The notes below the pieces were generated by a model. That model was not told the DNA's origin. It saw only the letters and a list, made by a program, of their open reading frames with translations, and made no database searches. The position numbers and the translations under genes are program-made. A stretch of DNA of 41,930 nucleotides from Capnocytophaga sp. (lineage in GTDB: Bacteria > Bacteroidota > Bacteroidia > Flavobacteriales > Flavobacteriaceae), in NCBI RefSeq assembly GCF_030532915.1, contig NZ_JAUNKD010000008.1, positions 1 through 41,930 of the forward strand. The letters run 5' to 3'. This document shows positions 7,737 through 15,209 of the stretch, in pieces. The stretch's first letter is position 1, and every line of letters begins with the position of its first letter.

Positions 7737-7802
7737 AAAAGATAACTACGTTTCTTCAAAAACATAGCTATGTTTTTCATAAAAGATAGCTATGTTTTTA
7801 AA
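7737..7802. repeat. Three 22-bp tandem units with internal dyad
   Basis: Units at 7737-7758, 7759-7780 and 7781-7802 each read AAAA(G/C)ATA(A/G)CTA(C/T)GTTT then a variable tail. The middle unit contains the palindrome AACATAGCTATGTT. The array lies about 160 bases before the Skp-like gene. Confidence 0.65.
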
Positions 7803-7927
7803 ACTCGTTGCCCCTGTTACAAAAGATTTTACAACTTCCTGTTTAAAAATTTTTCGTCATAAGCAACTAACAAAAAGTTTCTTTCAAAAAAATCCGAAAA
7901 AAATTCCTGACAAAAGCAAAACTTTAT

Positions 7928-7935
7928 TATTTTTG
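7928..7935 (+). promoter_or_regulatory. Bacteroidota -7 promoter element (TATTTTTG)
   Basis: TATTTTTG fits TAnnTTTG, 27 bases before the ATG at 7963. This favours that start over an in-frame ATG at 7792. Confidence 0.5.
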
Positions 7936-7962
7936 CGACAAATTAAAAATCAGAAGTTTAAA

Positions 7963-8469
7963 ATGAAGAAAATCATCATCGGAGGTTTCGCAATCATTAC
8001 GCTCACAGCCTGCCAAGACAAAATCGCATTTGTTGATAACAGCAAATTACTCAATGAATATCAAGAGAAAAAAGACATTGAAAGCAAGCTGAAAGAGCAA
8101 ATCAGTAAGTACGAAAAAAAACGCGACAGCATCTCGCAAGCCTTTCAGTTAGAGGCGAAAAACTTTGAAGCACAGGCACAAAATTTGGCTCAGAACGTAG
8201 CTCAGAAAAAATACAACGAACTGATGCAAAAAAGCCAAATCCTCCAACAACATTTGCAACAAGAAGAACAAAAAATTCAGTTGGAAAGCCAAACGCAAAT
8301 GGATTCATTGCTTACCAAAGTGAAAAAATCTGTGAAAGAATACGGCAAACAAAAAGGATACACTTTCATCTTAGGAGCCAATGACGGCGGAAGCGTTCTG
8401 TACGGAAACGAGAAGAAAGATATTACAAATGAGGTAGTTAAATATCTGAATGATACTTATAAAAAGTAA
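7963..8469 (+). CDS. OmpH/Skp-family periplasmic chaperone-like lipoprotein
   Basis: A 168-residue protein. The in-frame extension back to 7792 is rejected because MKKIIIGGFAIITLTAC at 7963 is a clean lipoprotein signal and a promoter element lies just upstream. The mature part starts with IAFVDNSKLLNEYQ, the beta-strand typical of OmpH/Skp, then has a long charged, Gln-rich coiled coil at about residues 45-125 (the Skp arms), and ends with YTFILGANDGGSVLYGNEKKDITNEVVKYLN, the second conserved Skp block. Skp binds unfolded outer-membrane proteins. The lipobox Cys would tether this version to a membrane, unlike soluble E. coli Skp. It is monocistronic, with a strong terminator downstream. Confidence 0.88.
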   Translation: MKKIIIGGFAIITLTACQDKIAFVDNSKLLNEYQEKKDIESKLKEQISKYEKKRDSISQAFQLEAKNFEAQAQNLAQNVAQKKYNELMQKSQILQQHLQQEEQKIQLESQTQMDSLLTKVKKSVKEYGKQKGYTFILGANDGGSVLYGNEKKDITNEVVKYLNDTYKK

Positions 8470-8495
8470 TTTTCACTTTTTTCAAAAATAAAAAA

Positions 8496-8525
8496 TGCTG
8501 TCAAAATCTTGAATTTTTGACAGCA
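8496..8525. terminator. Bidirectional intrinsic terminator
   Basis: TGCTGTCAAAA (8496-8506) pairs with TTTTGACAGCA (8515-8525), an 11-bp stem with an 8-base loop, T-rich on both strands. It separates the convergent Skp-like and lysE genes. Confidence 0.9.
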
Positions 8526-8534
8526 TTTTTTGTT

Positions 8535-8567
8535 TCACTCCTCACCCATCACTATTTCACAAATCAC
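8535..8567. repeat. Short heptamer repeat tract overlapping the lysE stop
   Basis: TCAC recurs at 8535, 8542, 8549, 8557 and 8564, a 7-bp period with one extra base. The last copy supplies the stop codon of the LysE gene on the minus strand. It appears to belong to the same class as the heptamer arrays in rnr and around the S23 gene. Confidence 0.5.
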
Positions 8568-9250
8568 TGATTTTCAGTAAATATTTCGTTTAATTTTTCT
8601 TTTCCGCCAGGAACGATGCCTTGTGCCAGCAAAAACAATCCAAAAACGAGAAGAATAATACTTATCGTTCGTTTTATTTTATAAATGTGAAAAGCCGTAA
8701 GTTTGTTTTTTAACTGTTTGGCTATCAATATTTTTATAATATCAACCAGAAAATAAATCAGCACGATGGCGGCGAAAAACACCAAAATGCGATTCGTATC
8801 CATATTGAGTTGCGGTGCGAAAACGATGATAATTCCTATCCAAAAACCAAGCACACCGATGTTTATGAAATTGAGCAAAAATCCTTTCATAAAAAGGGCT
8901 AAATAATTTACTCGATTCATATACAACTGGTTATCCGAACCTTCAATTCGGCTTTGCTGATTGAAATCTTTTTTGAGTTTTATGAATGAAATCAGTCCGT
9001 AACCAATCATAATCACCCCACCGATGATGAACAGAAGCGGGTCGTCTTTTACTTTTTGAAGCAGCCCACTTGTGGTAAAATACGCCACTAAAATAAAAAC
9101 CACATCGGCTAAAATCACGCCCACATCAAACACAATTGCTGCCCTAAACCCCTTAGTAATAGCGGTTTCGAGCAATACAAAAAATACCGGACCGATGGTA
9201 AAAGCCAATATCACGCCCAAAGGCAAAGCAAGTAATACGTCTGCAAACAT
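8564..9250 (-). CDS. LysE/RhtB-family amino acid exporter
   Basis: A 228-residue inner-membrane protein with about six hydrophobic helices. The N-terminal signature LPLGVILAFTIGPVFFVLLETAITKGFRAAIVFDVGVILAD matches the LysE family, which exports amino acids and related metabolites by proton antiport. The central loop (IKLKKDFNQQSRIEGSDNQLY) is hydrophilic, as in the family. The substrate cannot be told from sequence. It is monocistronic, convergent with the Skp-like gene, and its stop codon lies in a heptamer repeat tract. Confidence 0.88.
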   Translation of the reverse strand: MFADVLLALPLGVILAFTIGPVFFVLLETAITKGFRAAIVFDVGVILADVVFILVAYFTTSGLLQKVKDDPLLFIIGGVIMIGYGLISFIKLKKDFNQQSRIEGSDNQLYMNRVNYLALFMKGFLLNFINIGVLGFWIGIIIVFAPQLNMDTNRILVFFAAIVLIYFLVDIIKILIAKQLKNKLTAFHIYKIKRTISIILLVFGLFLLAQGIVPGGKEKLNEIFTENQ

Positions 9251-9443
9251 TTTATTTTTTTGAAAACTGTTATACTATTGTTCTGAAAATCAGAAATATA
9301 TTTTTTAGATTAAATCAACTAACAAAAATAAATAAAAATTTAAGAAAACCAAAAAAATAGGAAAAAGTTTTTTGCCTCTACCCTATTCTATTATTTTCGG
9401 ACTAAAAATCACCCAAAAACTTGCATAAACAGAAAAAACATCG

Positions 9444-9451
9444 TACTTTTG
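9444..9451 (+). promoter_or_regulatory. Promoter of the tRNA gene (TACTTTTG)
   Basis: TACTTTTG at 9444-9451 with TTG at 9421-9423, 20 bases upstream, fits the Bacteroidota -33/-7 promoter. It lies 18 bases before the tRNA. Confidence 0.7.
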
Positions 9452-9469
9452 CAACGTCTAATATTGGCA

Positions 9470-9543
9470 GGTCTTGTAGCTCAGCTGGTTAGAGCACCTG
9501 ACTCATAATCAGGGGGTCCTTGGTTCGAGCCCAAGCTGGACCA
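9470..9543 (+). tRNA. tRNA with CAU anticodon (elongator Met, or Ile2 read by lysidine)
   Basis: A 74-nt cloverleaf: acceptor GGTCTTG/CTGGACC with one mismatch, D-arm GCTCAGCTGGTTAGAGC, anticodon stem CCTGA/TCAGG with loop CTCATAA (anticodon CAU), T-arm CTTGG/CCAAG with loop TTCGAGC. The initiator type is unlikely because no run of three G-C pairs flanks the anticodon loop. Elongator Met and Ile2 cannot be separated with certainty by eye. CCA is not fully encoded. Confidence 0.9.
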
Positions 9544-9550
9544 CAAAAAA

Positions 9551-9580
9551 ACGCTTACAAATTTTGTAGGCGTTTTTTTT
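9551..9580 (+). terminator. Intrinsic terminator after the tRNA
   Basis: ACGCTTACAA (9551-9560) pairs with TTGTAGGCGT (9564-9573), including one G-T pair, and is followed by a T run. Confidence 0.85.
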
Positions 9581-9992
9581 ATATCTAATTATCAAATAAT
9601 TACGGAGTTGTTAAATCTGATAAAGTTTCAGAGAGGTAAAACGTTTTCACTTCCGAAAATTTCTTCGGGTATAGTTTTCAAATTTTGTATTTAAATAAAA
9701 GTCATTTACAAAACAAAAATACTAAAAATTGCGAGATTTTGCGATAATCTCACAATTTTGCTATAACATTTCTCAAAAACAAAAAACCTCGGAGCAAGTC
9801 CGAGGTTATGAAAATCTTTTTTTAAAGTGCAGCATTAAAGCAGTATAAACTGAATAATGGGACACTGTGTGAATAGTTAAGTACTTAAATCTAACACTAT
9901 ATCTAATTGATTTTATGAACATTATAATACCAGTCTTTCAAAAGGTCGTGAGTTGAATCTAGCATTTAACAAATCACAATAATTACAATTCA
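9574..9992. other. Gene-free stretch between tRNA and nuclease gene
   Basis: About 420 AT-rich bases without a convincing reading frame. The only clear structure is the hairpin at 9785-9807. A phrase at about 9943-9965 faintly recalls a tRNA T-arm but does not pair. Confidence 0.6.
9785..9807 (-). terminator. Intrinsic terminator, minus strand
   Basis: AACCTCGGA (9785-9793) and TCCGAGGTT (9799-9807) form a perfect 9-bp stem with a 5-base loop, followed on the minus strand by TTTTTT. It would end the transcript of the nuclease gene at 9993-10664. Confidence 0.8.
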
Positions 9993-10664
9993 CTAAAAAT
10001 CAACTAATTCTATTTTTAATAAATAGGTTTTCAGAGAAACATCTGGGTTGTTTCTGCAAGCGTATTCCAAAGACCTATCGATAGTATTACCTATAATACA
10101 GCCTTTTACAACATTATTAGGAAATTTCTCTTTCAAAAGCCCCATATACATAGAAATTTGACCAAAAGTTGCATATTTAGCTTCGCCTTTTTTAAGTTCT
10201 ACAACTAATAATTCATCTCCTTTTTCGAGCAAAACATCAATTTCCTTTCCTCCTATTTGATATTTTTCTTCAACTAAATTATATTCAGGAAAAAGAGTAT
10301 CTATCTGATAAACAAGTGATGATTGCAAATTTTGTTCGCTATCAAAACCACTTTCTTTTTGAAATTTTTTTACCAATTCTGCATAATTTTCAGGATTTGA
10401 TATAAACTTCAAATAAGCATTAATTGCAGCTCTGTTTGTACCTTTGCTCAAATCTCCAAAATCGGCGTATTTACCTTGCTTATTGTATAATTCTGCAATT
10501 GGACGTAATACCTCTGTCGAAGTTATTTTGTAAATATTTACGCTTTTTCCCTCATTTTCTTGATAATGTTTACTGATTCTGTTGATGGAAGTAGCATAAC
10601 CATAAGCCGTTCTTTCAGATTTTTTTTCTTTGATTTCCAGCCAGTTTTGAAATGTTGATTGCAT
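9993..10664 (-). CDS. NucS/DUF91-like PD-(D/E)xK nuclease domain protein
   Basis: A 223-residue protein with two parts. Residues 1-115 form a helical region (FQNWLEIKEKKSERTAYGYATSINRISKHY) that recalls the DNA-binding half of tyrosine recombinases. Residues 125-205 carry a PD-(D/E)xK nuclease core: GGKEIDVLLEKGDELLVVELKKGEAKYATFGQISMYM, in which Asp of EIDVLL, Glu and Lys of VELKK, and the later Gln fit the catalytic set. This order resembles the C-terminal domain of NucS/EndoMS and DUF91 proteins. Substrate and role (repair, mismatch processing or defence) are unknown. It stands alone, downstream of ncRNA candidate 2 on the same strand, and ends before a clear terminator. Confidence 0.7.
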   Translation of the reverse strand: MQSTFQNWLEIKEKKSERTAYGYATSINRISKHYQENEGKSVNIYKITSTEVLRPIAELYNKQGKYADFGDLSKGTNRAAINAYLKFISNPENYAELVKKFQKESGFDSEQNLQSSLVYQIDTLFPEYNLVEEKYQIGGKEIDVLLEKGDELLVVELKKGEAKYATFGQISMYMGLLKEKFPNNVVKGCIIGNTIDRSLEYACRNNPDVSLKTYLLKIELVDF

Positions 10665-10699
10665 AATTTAATTATTTAAAATATTGATGATTTTTTTGC

Positions 10700-10860
10700 A
10701 CAAAAAAACGTGAACCTATGCTTTTACTTGTAAGTGAGGGAGTCCAAGCCCTGAGAACAAAGTAAAGCAAAAGCTCACGTTATAAAAACGCGAGCGTTAT
10801 GCTTAAACCTCCCTGTTCTCATTGAAACTTTGGACTTTTCACTTACAGGTTCGTTAGCAA
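10700..10860 (-). ncRNA. Candidate rod-shaped non-coding RNA 2 (6S RNA-like)
   Basis: Most of this gap folds into one long helix with small internal loops. In plus coordinates, AACG 10707-10710 and GAACCT 10712-10717 pair with AGGTTC 10847-10852 and CGTT 10852-10855, TGTAAGTGA 10729-10737 with TCACTTACA 10839-10847, AGTCCAA 10741-10747 with TTGGACT 10830-10836, TGAGAACA 10752-10759 with TGTTCTCA 10814-10821, and GCTCACGTT 10773-10781 with AACGCGAGC 10787-10795 at the tip. On the minus strand the closing stem is followed by T7. A TACTTTTG promoter element lies upstream. Length and shape resemble 6S RNA. It shares apex and end design with candidate 1. Confidence 0.55.
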
Positions 10861-10929
10861 ACGCAATATCGTTATGTTAGTTTAAAAATTTATATAATTT
10901 CTGCCTTAAATTTTATATGTTTTGAACTG

Positions 10930-10937
10930 CAAAAGTA
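10930..10937 (-). promoter_or_regulatory. Bacteroidota -7 promoter element, minus strand (TACTTTTG)
   Basis: The plus strand reads CAAAAGTA. On the minus strand this is TACTTTTG, pointing at ncRNA candidate 2 and the nuclease gene. No clear -33 TTG is visible. Confidence 0.45.
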
Positions 10938-10956
10938 ATAAAAATTTCTATTCATT

Positions 10957-13137
10957 TCACTGCACCAACTCAAAATCCAGTTGTTTTTTGATTAAATCGG
11001 TGTTTTTTACACGTACAAAAACTTCATCACCAAGCTGATACATATTTTTCGTAACCTCGCCCACCAAGGCGTATAGCTTCTCATCGAAAATATAATAATC
11101 GTCTTTAATGTCGCGGGTTCTGACCAAGCCTTCGCATTTGTTTTCAATGATTTCCACGTAAATTCCCCATTCAGTAACACCCGAAATTACGCCCTTAAAC
11201 ACTTGATTCTTATGGTTTTCCATAAATTTTACCTGCATATACTTCACCGAATCGCGTTCCGCCGAAGCCGCCAAGTTTTCCATTTGAGACGAATGCTTGC
11301 ATTTCACTTCGTAAACTTCCTGTTTTTCAGTGGGTTGATTGTCCAAATACTTCTGCAACAAACGGTGTACCATCACATCGGGATAACGACGAATGGGCGA
11401 CGTAAAATGCGTGTAAAAATCAAATGCCAATCCGTAATGACCGATGTTATTGGTTGAATATGAGGCTTTTGCCATCGAACGAATGGCGAGCGTATCCACC
11501 AAATGTTGTTCCTTCTTGCCTTTAACTTCCTCTAACAGCGCATTTAACGAAGTGGTTATCGTCTTTTTGTCCTTCATATTGATGCCGTAACCGAAACGCG
11601 AAATCACGCCGTTGAGCTGCATCAATTTTTCGTCATCAGGCTCATCGTGAACGCGATAGACAAACGTTTTCTGCTGTTTGGCGATAAATTCCGCCACTTT
11701 TCGGTTCGCCAACAACATAAATTCCTCAATAAGTTTGTGGGCTTCCTTGCTTTCCTTGAAATACACCTGCGTTGGATTATCGTTTTCGTCCAACTCAAAT
11801 TTTACTTCAATTTTATCGAACGAAATCGCTCCCAATCGCATTCGTTTGTAACGAAGTTTTTGAGCTAAATTATTGAAAATTAAAATGGTTTCTTGTAGTG
11901 AATAGTGATTAGTGGTCAGTGAATAGTGGTCAGTGTTACTAATTGCTAATTGCTCATCACTAACCGCTGCTTCAATAACTTCCTGTGCTTCTTCATACGT
12001 CAATCGGTAATCGGATTTAATAACGGTGCGTCCTATCCAGGTGTTGAGGATTTCGGCTTTTTTGTTCATTTCGAAAACAGCTGAAAATGTGTACTTTTCC
12101 TCGTTCGGACGAAGCGAACACGCAAAATTCGACAGCACTTCGGGGAGCATCGGCACTACCCTATCCACCAAATAAACGGACGTGGCTCGGTTGTACGCCT
12201 CTTCGTCCAAAATCGTTCCCTCCTGAACATAGTGCGACACGTCGGCGATATGCACCCCGATTTCGTAATTTCCGTTTTCGAGAATTTCAAACGAAAGGGC
12301 ATCGTCAAAATCTTTGGCATCTTTCGGGTCGATGGTGAAAGTCAGCACGTTACGCATATCGCGGCGTTTGGCAATTTCTTCGGAAGTGATGGACGTATCA
12401 AGCTCTTTTGCAAATACTTCCACTTCCTCAGGAAAGGCGTACGGCAGTCCGTATTCCGCCAAAATGGAGTGCATTTCGGTGGTTTGCTCGCCGGGTTTTC
12501 CGAGTATTTTTTCAATCACCCCGAAAGGCGAATTGGATTTTCCTTCCCATTTTTCAATCCGCACGATGACTTTATCGCCGTGTTCCGCCCCGTTAATGTC
12601 GTTTTTCGATACGAAAATATCGGTGTACATTCGGTGGTCGGTGGGCAAAACAAACGCGAAATTTTTCTGCATTTGCACCACGCCCACGAAACGCATTTTT
12701 TTGCGTTCGATGATTTTGGTAACCTCGCCTTCCAATTTTTTCCCGTTGCGAAAACGCGGGAAAATATACACTTCCACCAAATCGCCGTGTAGGGCTTTAT
12801 TGAGCATATTTGAGGGTACAAATACATCAGTATCTAACTCATCTACAATTACATAGGCATTTCCACGGGAAGTGATTTCCACCACACCCGTGTAGTAATT
12901 CTGTGACGGAATGGCTTTGTATTTGCCGCGTTCGGGTTCCAAAATTTTCTTTTTTTCTTTGAGTTGTACGAGCCTTTTAATGAGCAGATTACGCCCTGCG
13001 GCATCGGTAATGTGGAGTTTTGCGGCTATTTGTTTGTAGTTAAACGTCTCATTCTGATGGGCTTCCAACACCGAGAAAATACCTTTGGTAAGTTCGTATT
13101 TTTTAGCCTTCGCGGATTTCTTTTTTTGTTTTGACAT
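10957..13137 (-). CDS. rnr: Ribonuclease R
   Basis: A 726-residue 3'-5' exoribonuclease that degrades structured RNA. It has an N-terminal winged-helix region (YKQIAAKLHITDAAGRNLLIKRLVQL), cold-shock/OB domains, and the RNB catalytic domain with TIDPKDAKDFDDALSFE (Asp cluster binding metal) and HYGLAFDFYTHFTSPIRRYPDVMVHRLL. A C-terminal S1 domain (FKGVISGVTEWGIYVEI) ends the protein. The start at 13137 is chosen because MSKQKKK is the normal basic start; an upstream in-frame start at 13161 is less likely. Unusually, residues about 391-414, in a linker inside the RNB domain, are encoded by a 7-bp tandem repeat. A TACTTTTG promoter element lies on the minus strand at 13297-13290. Confidence 0.95.
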   Translation of the reverse strand: MSKQKKKSAKAKKYELTKGIFSVLEAHQNETFNYKQIAAKLHITDAAGRNLLIKRLVQLKEKKKILEPERGKYKAIPSQNYYTGVVEITSRGNAYVIVDELDTDVFVPSNMLNKALHGDLVEVYIFPRFRNGKKLEGEVTKIIERKKMRFVGVVQMQKNFAFVLPTDHRMYTDIFVSKNDINGAEHGDKVIVRIEKWEGKSNSPFGVIEKILGKPGEQTTEMHSILAEYGLPYAFPEEVEVFAKELDTSITSEEIAKRRDMRNVLTFTIDPKDAKDFDDALSFEILENGNYEIGVHIADVSHYVQEGTILDEEAYNRATSVYLVDRVVPMLPEVLSNFACSLRPNEEKYTFSAVFEMNKKAEILNTWIGRTVIKSDYRLTYEEAQEVIEAAVSDEQLAISNTDHYSLTTNHYSLQETILIFNNLAQKLRYKRMRLGAISFDKIEVKFELDENDNPTQVYFKESKEAHKLIEEFMLLANRKVAEFIAKQQKTFVYRVHDEPDDEKLMQLNGVISRFGYGINMKDKKTITTSLNALLEEVKGKKEQHLVDTLAIRSMAKASYSTNNIGHYGLAFDFYTHFTSPIRRYPDVMVHRLLQKYLDNQPTEKQEVYEVKCKHSSQMENLAASAERDSVKYMQVKFMENHKNQVFKGVISGVTEWGIYVEIIENKCEGLVRTRDIKDDYYIFDEKLYALVGEVTKNMYQLGDEVFVRVKNTDLIKKQLDFELVQ
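11897..11966. repeat. In-frame heptamer repeat inside rnr
   Basis: Ten consecutive 7-bp units run from 11897 to 11966, starting AGTGAAT, AGTGATT, AGTGGTC, AGTGAAT, AGTGGTC, AGTGTTA and then CTAATTG twice. On the coding (minus) strand they read as a low-complexity linker containing DHYSLTTNHYSLQ. Confidence 0.85.
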
Positions 13138-13289
13138 AATTTTTGTATCCGTAAACAGCACGGACGGGCTTTTATTTTCACAAATCGTTAAAAAAATAGT
13201 GTCATTTGTGAATAATTATCATCTGGAAAATAGTTCTTTTTGGAAAAAATCGACTTACTTTTATCGAAGTGATTTCAATTCCTAAAAAT

Positions 13290-13297
13290 CAAAAGTA
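13290..13297 (-). promoter_or_regulatory. rnr promoter element (TACTTTTG, minus strand)
   Basis: The plus strand reads CAAAAGTA. It gives rnr a leader of about 150 bases. Confidence 0.45.
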
Positions 13298-13829
13298 CGT
13301 AAAAAAATAAAAACCGCCAAAATGATTTTTTTTTCGGAAGCTCTGAAAATGGTTTTCAACAATTGAAATTAAAAATAAAAAAATTTTTTTTTAAATAAAA
13401 AAGAAGGGTTATTATTATTACATTGTTGAAATGTTGGAAAAAATAAATGCTTAAAATTTGCTTTTTTGATTATCACTTAGTTATTAACAATTTTAAAAAA
13501 ATTATAAAGTTGATTTTTAATTATTTATATGTAATTGTTAATAATTTGATTCGGCTTTCAACAACTATTTTTTAATAAGTTTTTCATCGGAATATTGTTA
13601 ATAACATTACTGTAAAATCGGGTATTTTTCATAAAAATAAATTTGCTTTTTTTCACGGCGGATTTGTATGTACGAATTTTTGAAAAGCACAAATTTTTAA
13701 TTTATTTTTCATCGAAAAGTTATTAACAATTCGTCGTTTTTTTACCGATTTCAGTTTCAGTATTTTGAAAAAAGATATTTACAACGTTGTTAATAGTTTT
13801 AAAATTCTGATTTCAGTTTCTAAAAAATA

Positions 13830-13854
13830 GGGGAAGAAGTGATCCTTCTCCCCC
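13830..13854 (-). terminator. Intrinsic terminator of the LRR lipoprotein gene
   Basis: GGGGAAGAAG (13830-13839) pairs with CTTCTCCCCC (13845-13854) as a continuous 10-bp stem with one G-T pair. On the minus strand TATTTTTT follows. Confidence 0.8.
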
Positions 13855-13888
13855 GCTTTTAATAATTTAAATTTTAACTTTTTGATAA

Positions 13889-14884
13889 TTAATGTTTTGC
13901 AACAATTCTTGAAGCATATTTTTTCCAAACGTTTGCTTGTTTGTAAGCTGCTACGCTAGTTTTCGGAACATAAAACGTGATGTTTGTATTGTTACTTTCA
14001 AAAGTATTATCGGTTATGACAGGAGGTGTGGTTGCTTCAACGGTAAATGAATTGATTTTTTCACAACCAAAAAATGCATAATTTCCAATGCTTTTAATGC
14101 CTGTACCAACGGTTACGGAAGTGAGTTCCTTACAGCTATTAAATGCTTGATTTTCAATAACTGCAATAGAATTGGGTATTAAAACGGTTTTTAGTCCGCA
14201 AGCCAAAAATGCGTTTACTGAAATTTTGGTTAGTGAATTTGGTATGATAACACTTTCCAAATGTTGGCACGCTTCAAAGGCATTTGCTTCCAATGTTTGT
14301 AATCCTTCCGGAAGAATGATACTCTTAATTTTGACGTTGTTAAAAGCTCCTGAACTGATTTTTTTCAATCCCTTTGGCAATACGATTGATTCTAAATTTT
14401 GCATACCCGAAAACACACCTACACCAAGGTCAGTAATTTTACTTAATTCTGTATTTGATTGCATATCAATGTGTTTAAGCTCTTTAAGATTCCATCGTTG
14501 CAATTCTCCAAAATAGATTTCATAAGGTTTTTGTTTTGAAACATAAATTACGATTCGGATCGTTTTTTTTGATTTTACGTCCGTTACGGTAGTAGAAACG
14601 TCTCCTTCGGCAATTCCGGTTATTTGAAAAGCTTTTTTATCCTCAGAAACAATTATTTGAACTCTTTTTTGAGCTTCTGATGATAGATTGGGTACATATT
14701 CACCGTTACCTGATGTGATTTCAACAAGAACGGATTTTCCTTTTTCAAGATAAATTTCCGTTTCCTTTAATGAAAATTCATTCAATTCAGCCGGTGGCAT
14801 TGGTTCGGGTTGGTTGTCTTTTTTGTTACAACTCACTGTTACCGCAAAAGTTAGCAAAGTAACATACATAAAAATTTTTTTCAT
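13889..14884 (-). CDS. BspA-type leucine-rich-repeat surface lipoprotein
   Basis: A 331-residue lipoprotein: the signal peptide ends in AVTVSCNKK (lipobox Cys about residue 19). Residues about 35-115 look like a bacterial Ig-like strand-rich domain (FSLKETEIYLEKGKSVLVEI...ITGIAEGDVSTTVTD). Residues about 145-300 hold LRR_5 (Treponema/BspA type) repeats such as LPKGLKKISSGAFNN, LPEGLQTLEANAFEAC, IPNSLTKISVNAFLAC and IPNSIAVIENQAFNSC, each about 23 residues. The end, VPKTSVAAYKQANVWKKYASRI, is the usual cap of these proteins. Relatives are surface proteins, some acting as adhesins; binding partner unknown. The promoter element is on the minus strand at 14921-14914, and a strong terminator lies 35 bases downstream. 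Confidence 0.88.
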   Translation of the reverse strand: MKKIFMYVTLLTFAVTVSCNKKDNQPEPMPPAELNEFSLKETEIYLEKGKSVLVEITSGNGEYVPNLSSEAQKRVQIIVSEDKKAFQITGIAEGDVSTTVTDVKSKKTIRIVIYVSKQKPYEIYFGELQRWNLKELKHIDMQSNTELSKITDLGVGVFSGMQNLESIVLPKGLKKISSGAFNNVKIKSIILPEGLQTLEANAFEACQHLESVIIPNSLTKISVNAFLACGLKTVLIPNSIAVIENQAFNSCKELTSVTVGTGIKSIGNYAFFGCEKINSFTVEATTPPVITDNTFESNNTNITFYVPKTSVAAYKQANVWKKYASRIVAKH

Positions 14885-15209
14885 TTCTGTAAATATTTTT
14901 AAATTATCTCCTGCAAAGGTAGTAAGAAAATGTATGTTTTACTAAAATTAAATTCTATTGTTTTGTTAAAAAAATAAATATTTATATCTATTTTATTTTC
15001 AGTATTTTAATTAATAAATTTATTTATAAAAAGATTAATTAGAAGTAAATAAAATCAATATTACCCTATTTTGATATAAATTTGGTTCATAATTGTATTT
15101 TTTCAAAAAAAATTCTTAATTTTAACCTCTGAAAATAAGAAAATTTTAACTAAAATTTTTCTGAAAAATCAATTTTTACCATTTATAAACCATTCAAAAC
15201 CAACTGCCT
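14885..15209. other. Divergent AT-rich intergenic region
   Basis: Very AT-rich spacer between the LRR gene and glgB. Besides the minus-strand promoter element, TAAATTTG at 15077-15084 is a weak plus-strand candidate for glgB. No gene is seen. Confidence 0.5.
14914..14921 (-). promoter_or_regulatory. Promoter element of the LRR lipoprotein gene (TACCTTTG, minus strand)
   Basis: The plus strand reads CAAAGGTA. On the minus strand TACCTTTG fits TAnnTTTG about 30 bases before the start. Confidence 0.6.

Larger units (their letters stand above)
13138..13888. other. Gene-free AT-rich region, candidate replication origin (oriC)
   Basis: About 750 bases with no convincing gene. TTATTAACA occurs on the plus strand at 13481-13489 and 13720-13728 and on the minus strand at 13536-13544 and 13596-13604. 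A weaker copy is at 13788-13796. Three of these extend to the same 12-mer, GTTATTAACAAT or its complement. TTATTAACA differs by one base from the known DnaA box TTATTCACA. An A/T-only stretch at about 13369-13405 could be an unwinding element. Large genes point away on both sides and three parS sites lie about 7 kb to the left. No dnaA gene is in the window, so the assignment is inference. Confidence 0.5.

Noticed and set aside
9943-9965. A phrase like a tRNA T-arm (GTGAGTTGAATCTAGC), possibly an attachment site
   Set aside because: The arms do not pair and there is no matching repeat of the nearby tRNA end, so no att site is supported.
12232-12856. Plus-strand open frames of 180-186 codons across rnr
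   Set aside because: They are shadows of the RNB-domain coding sequence, without signal or motif.
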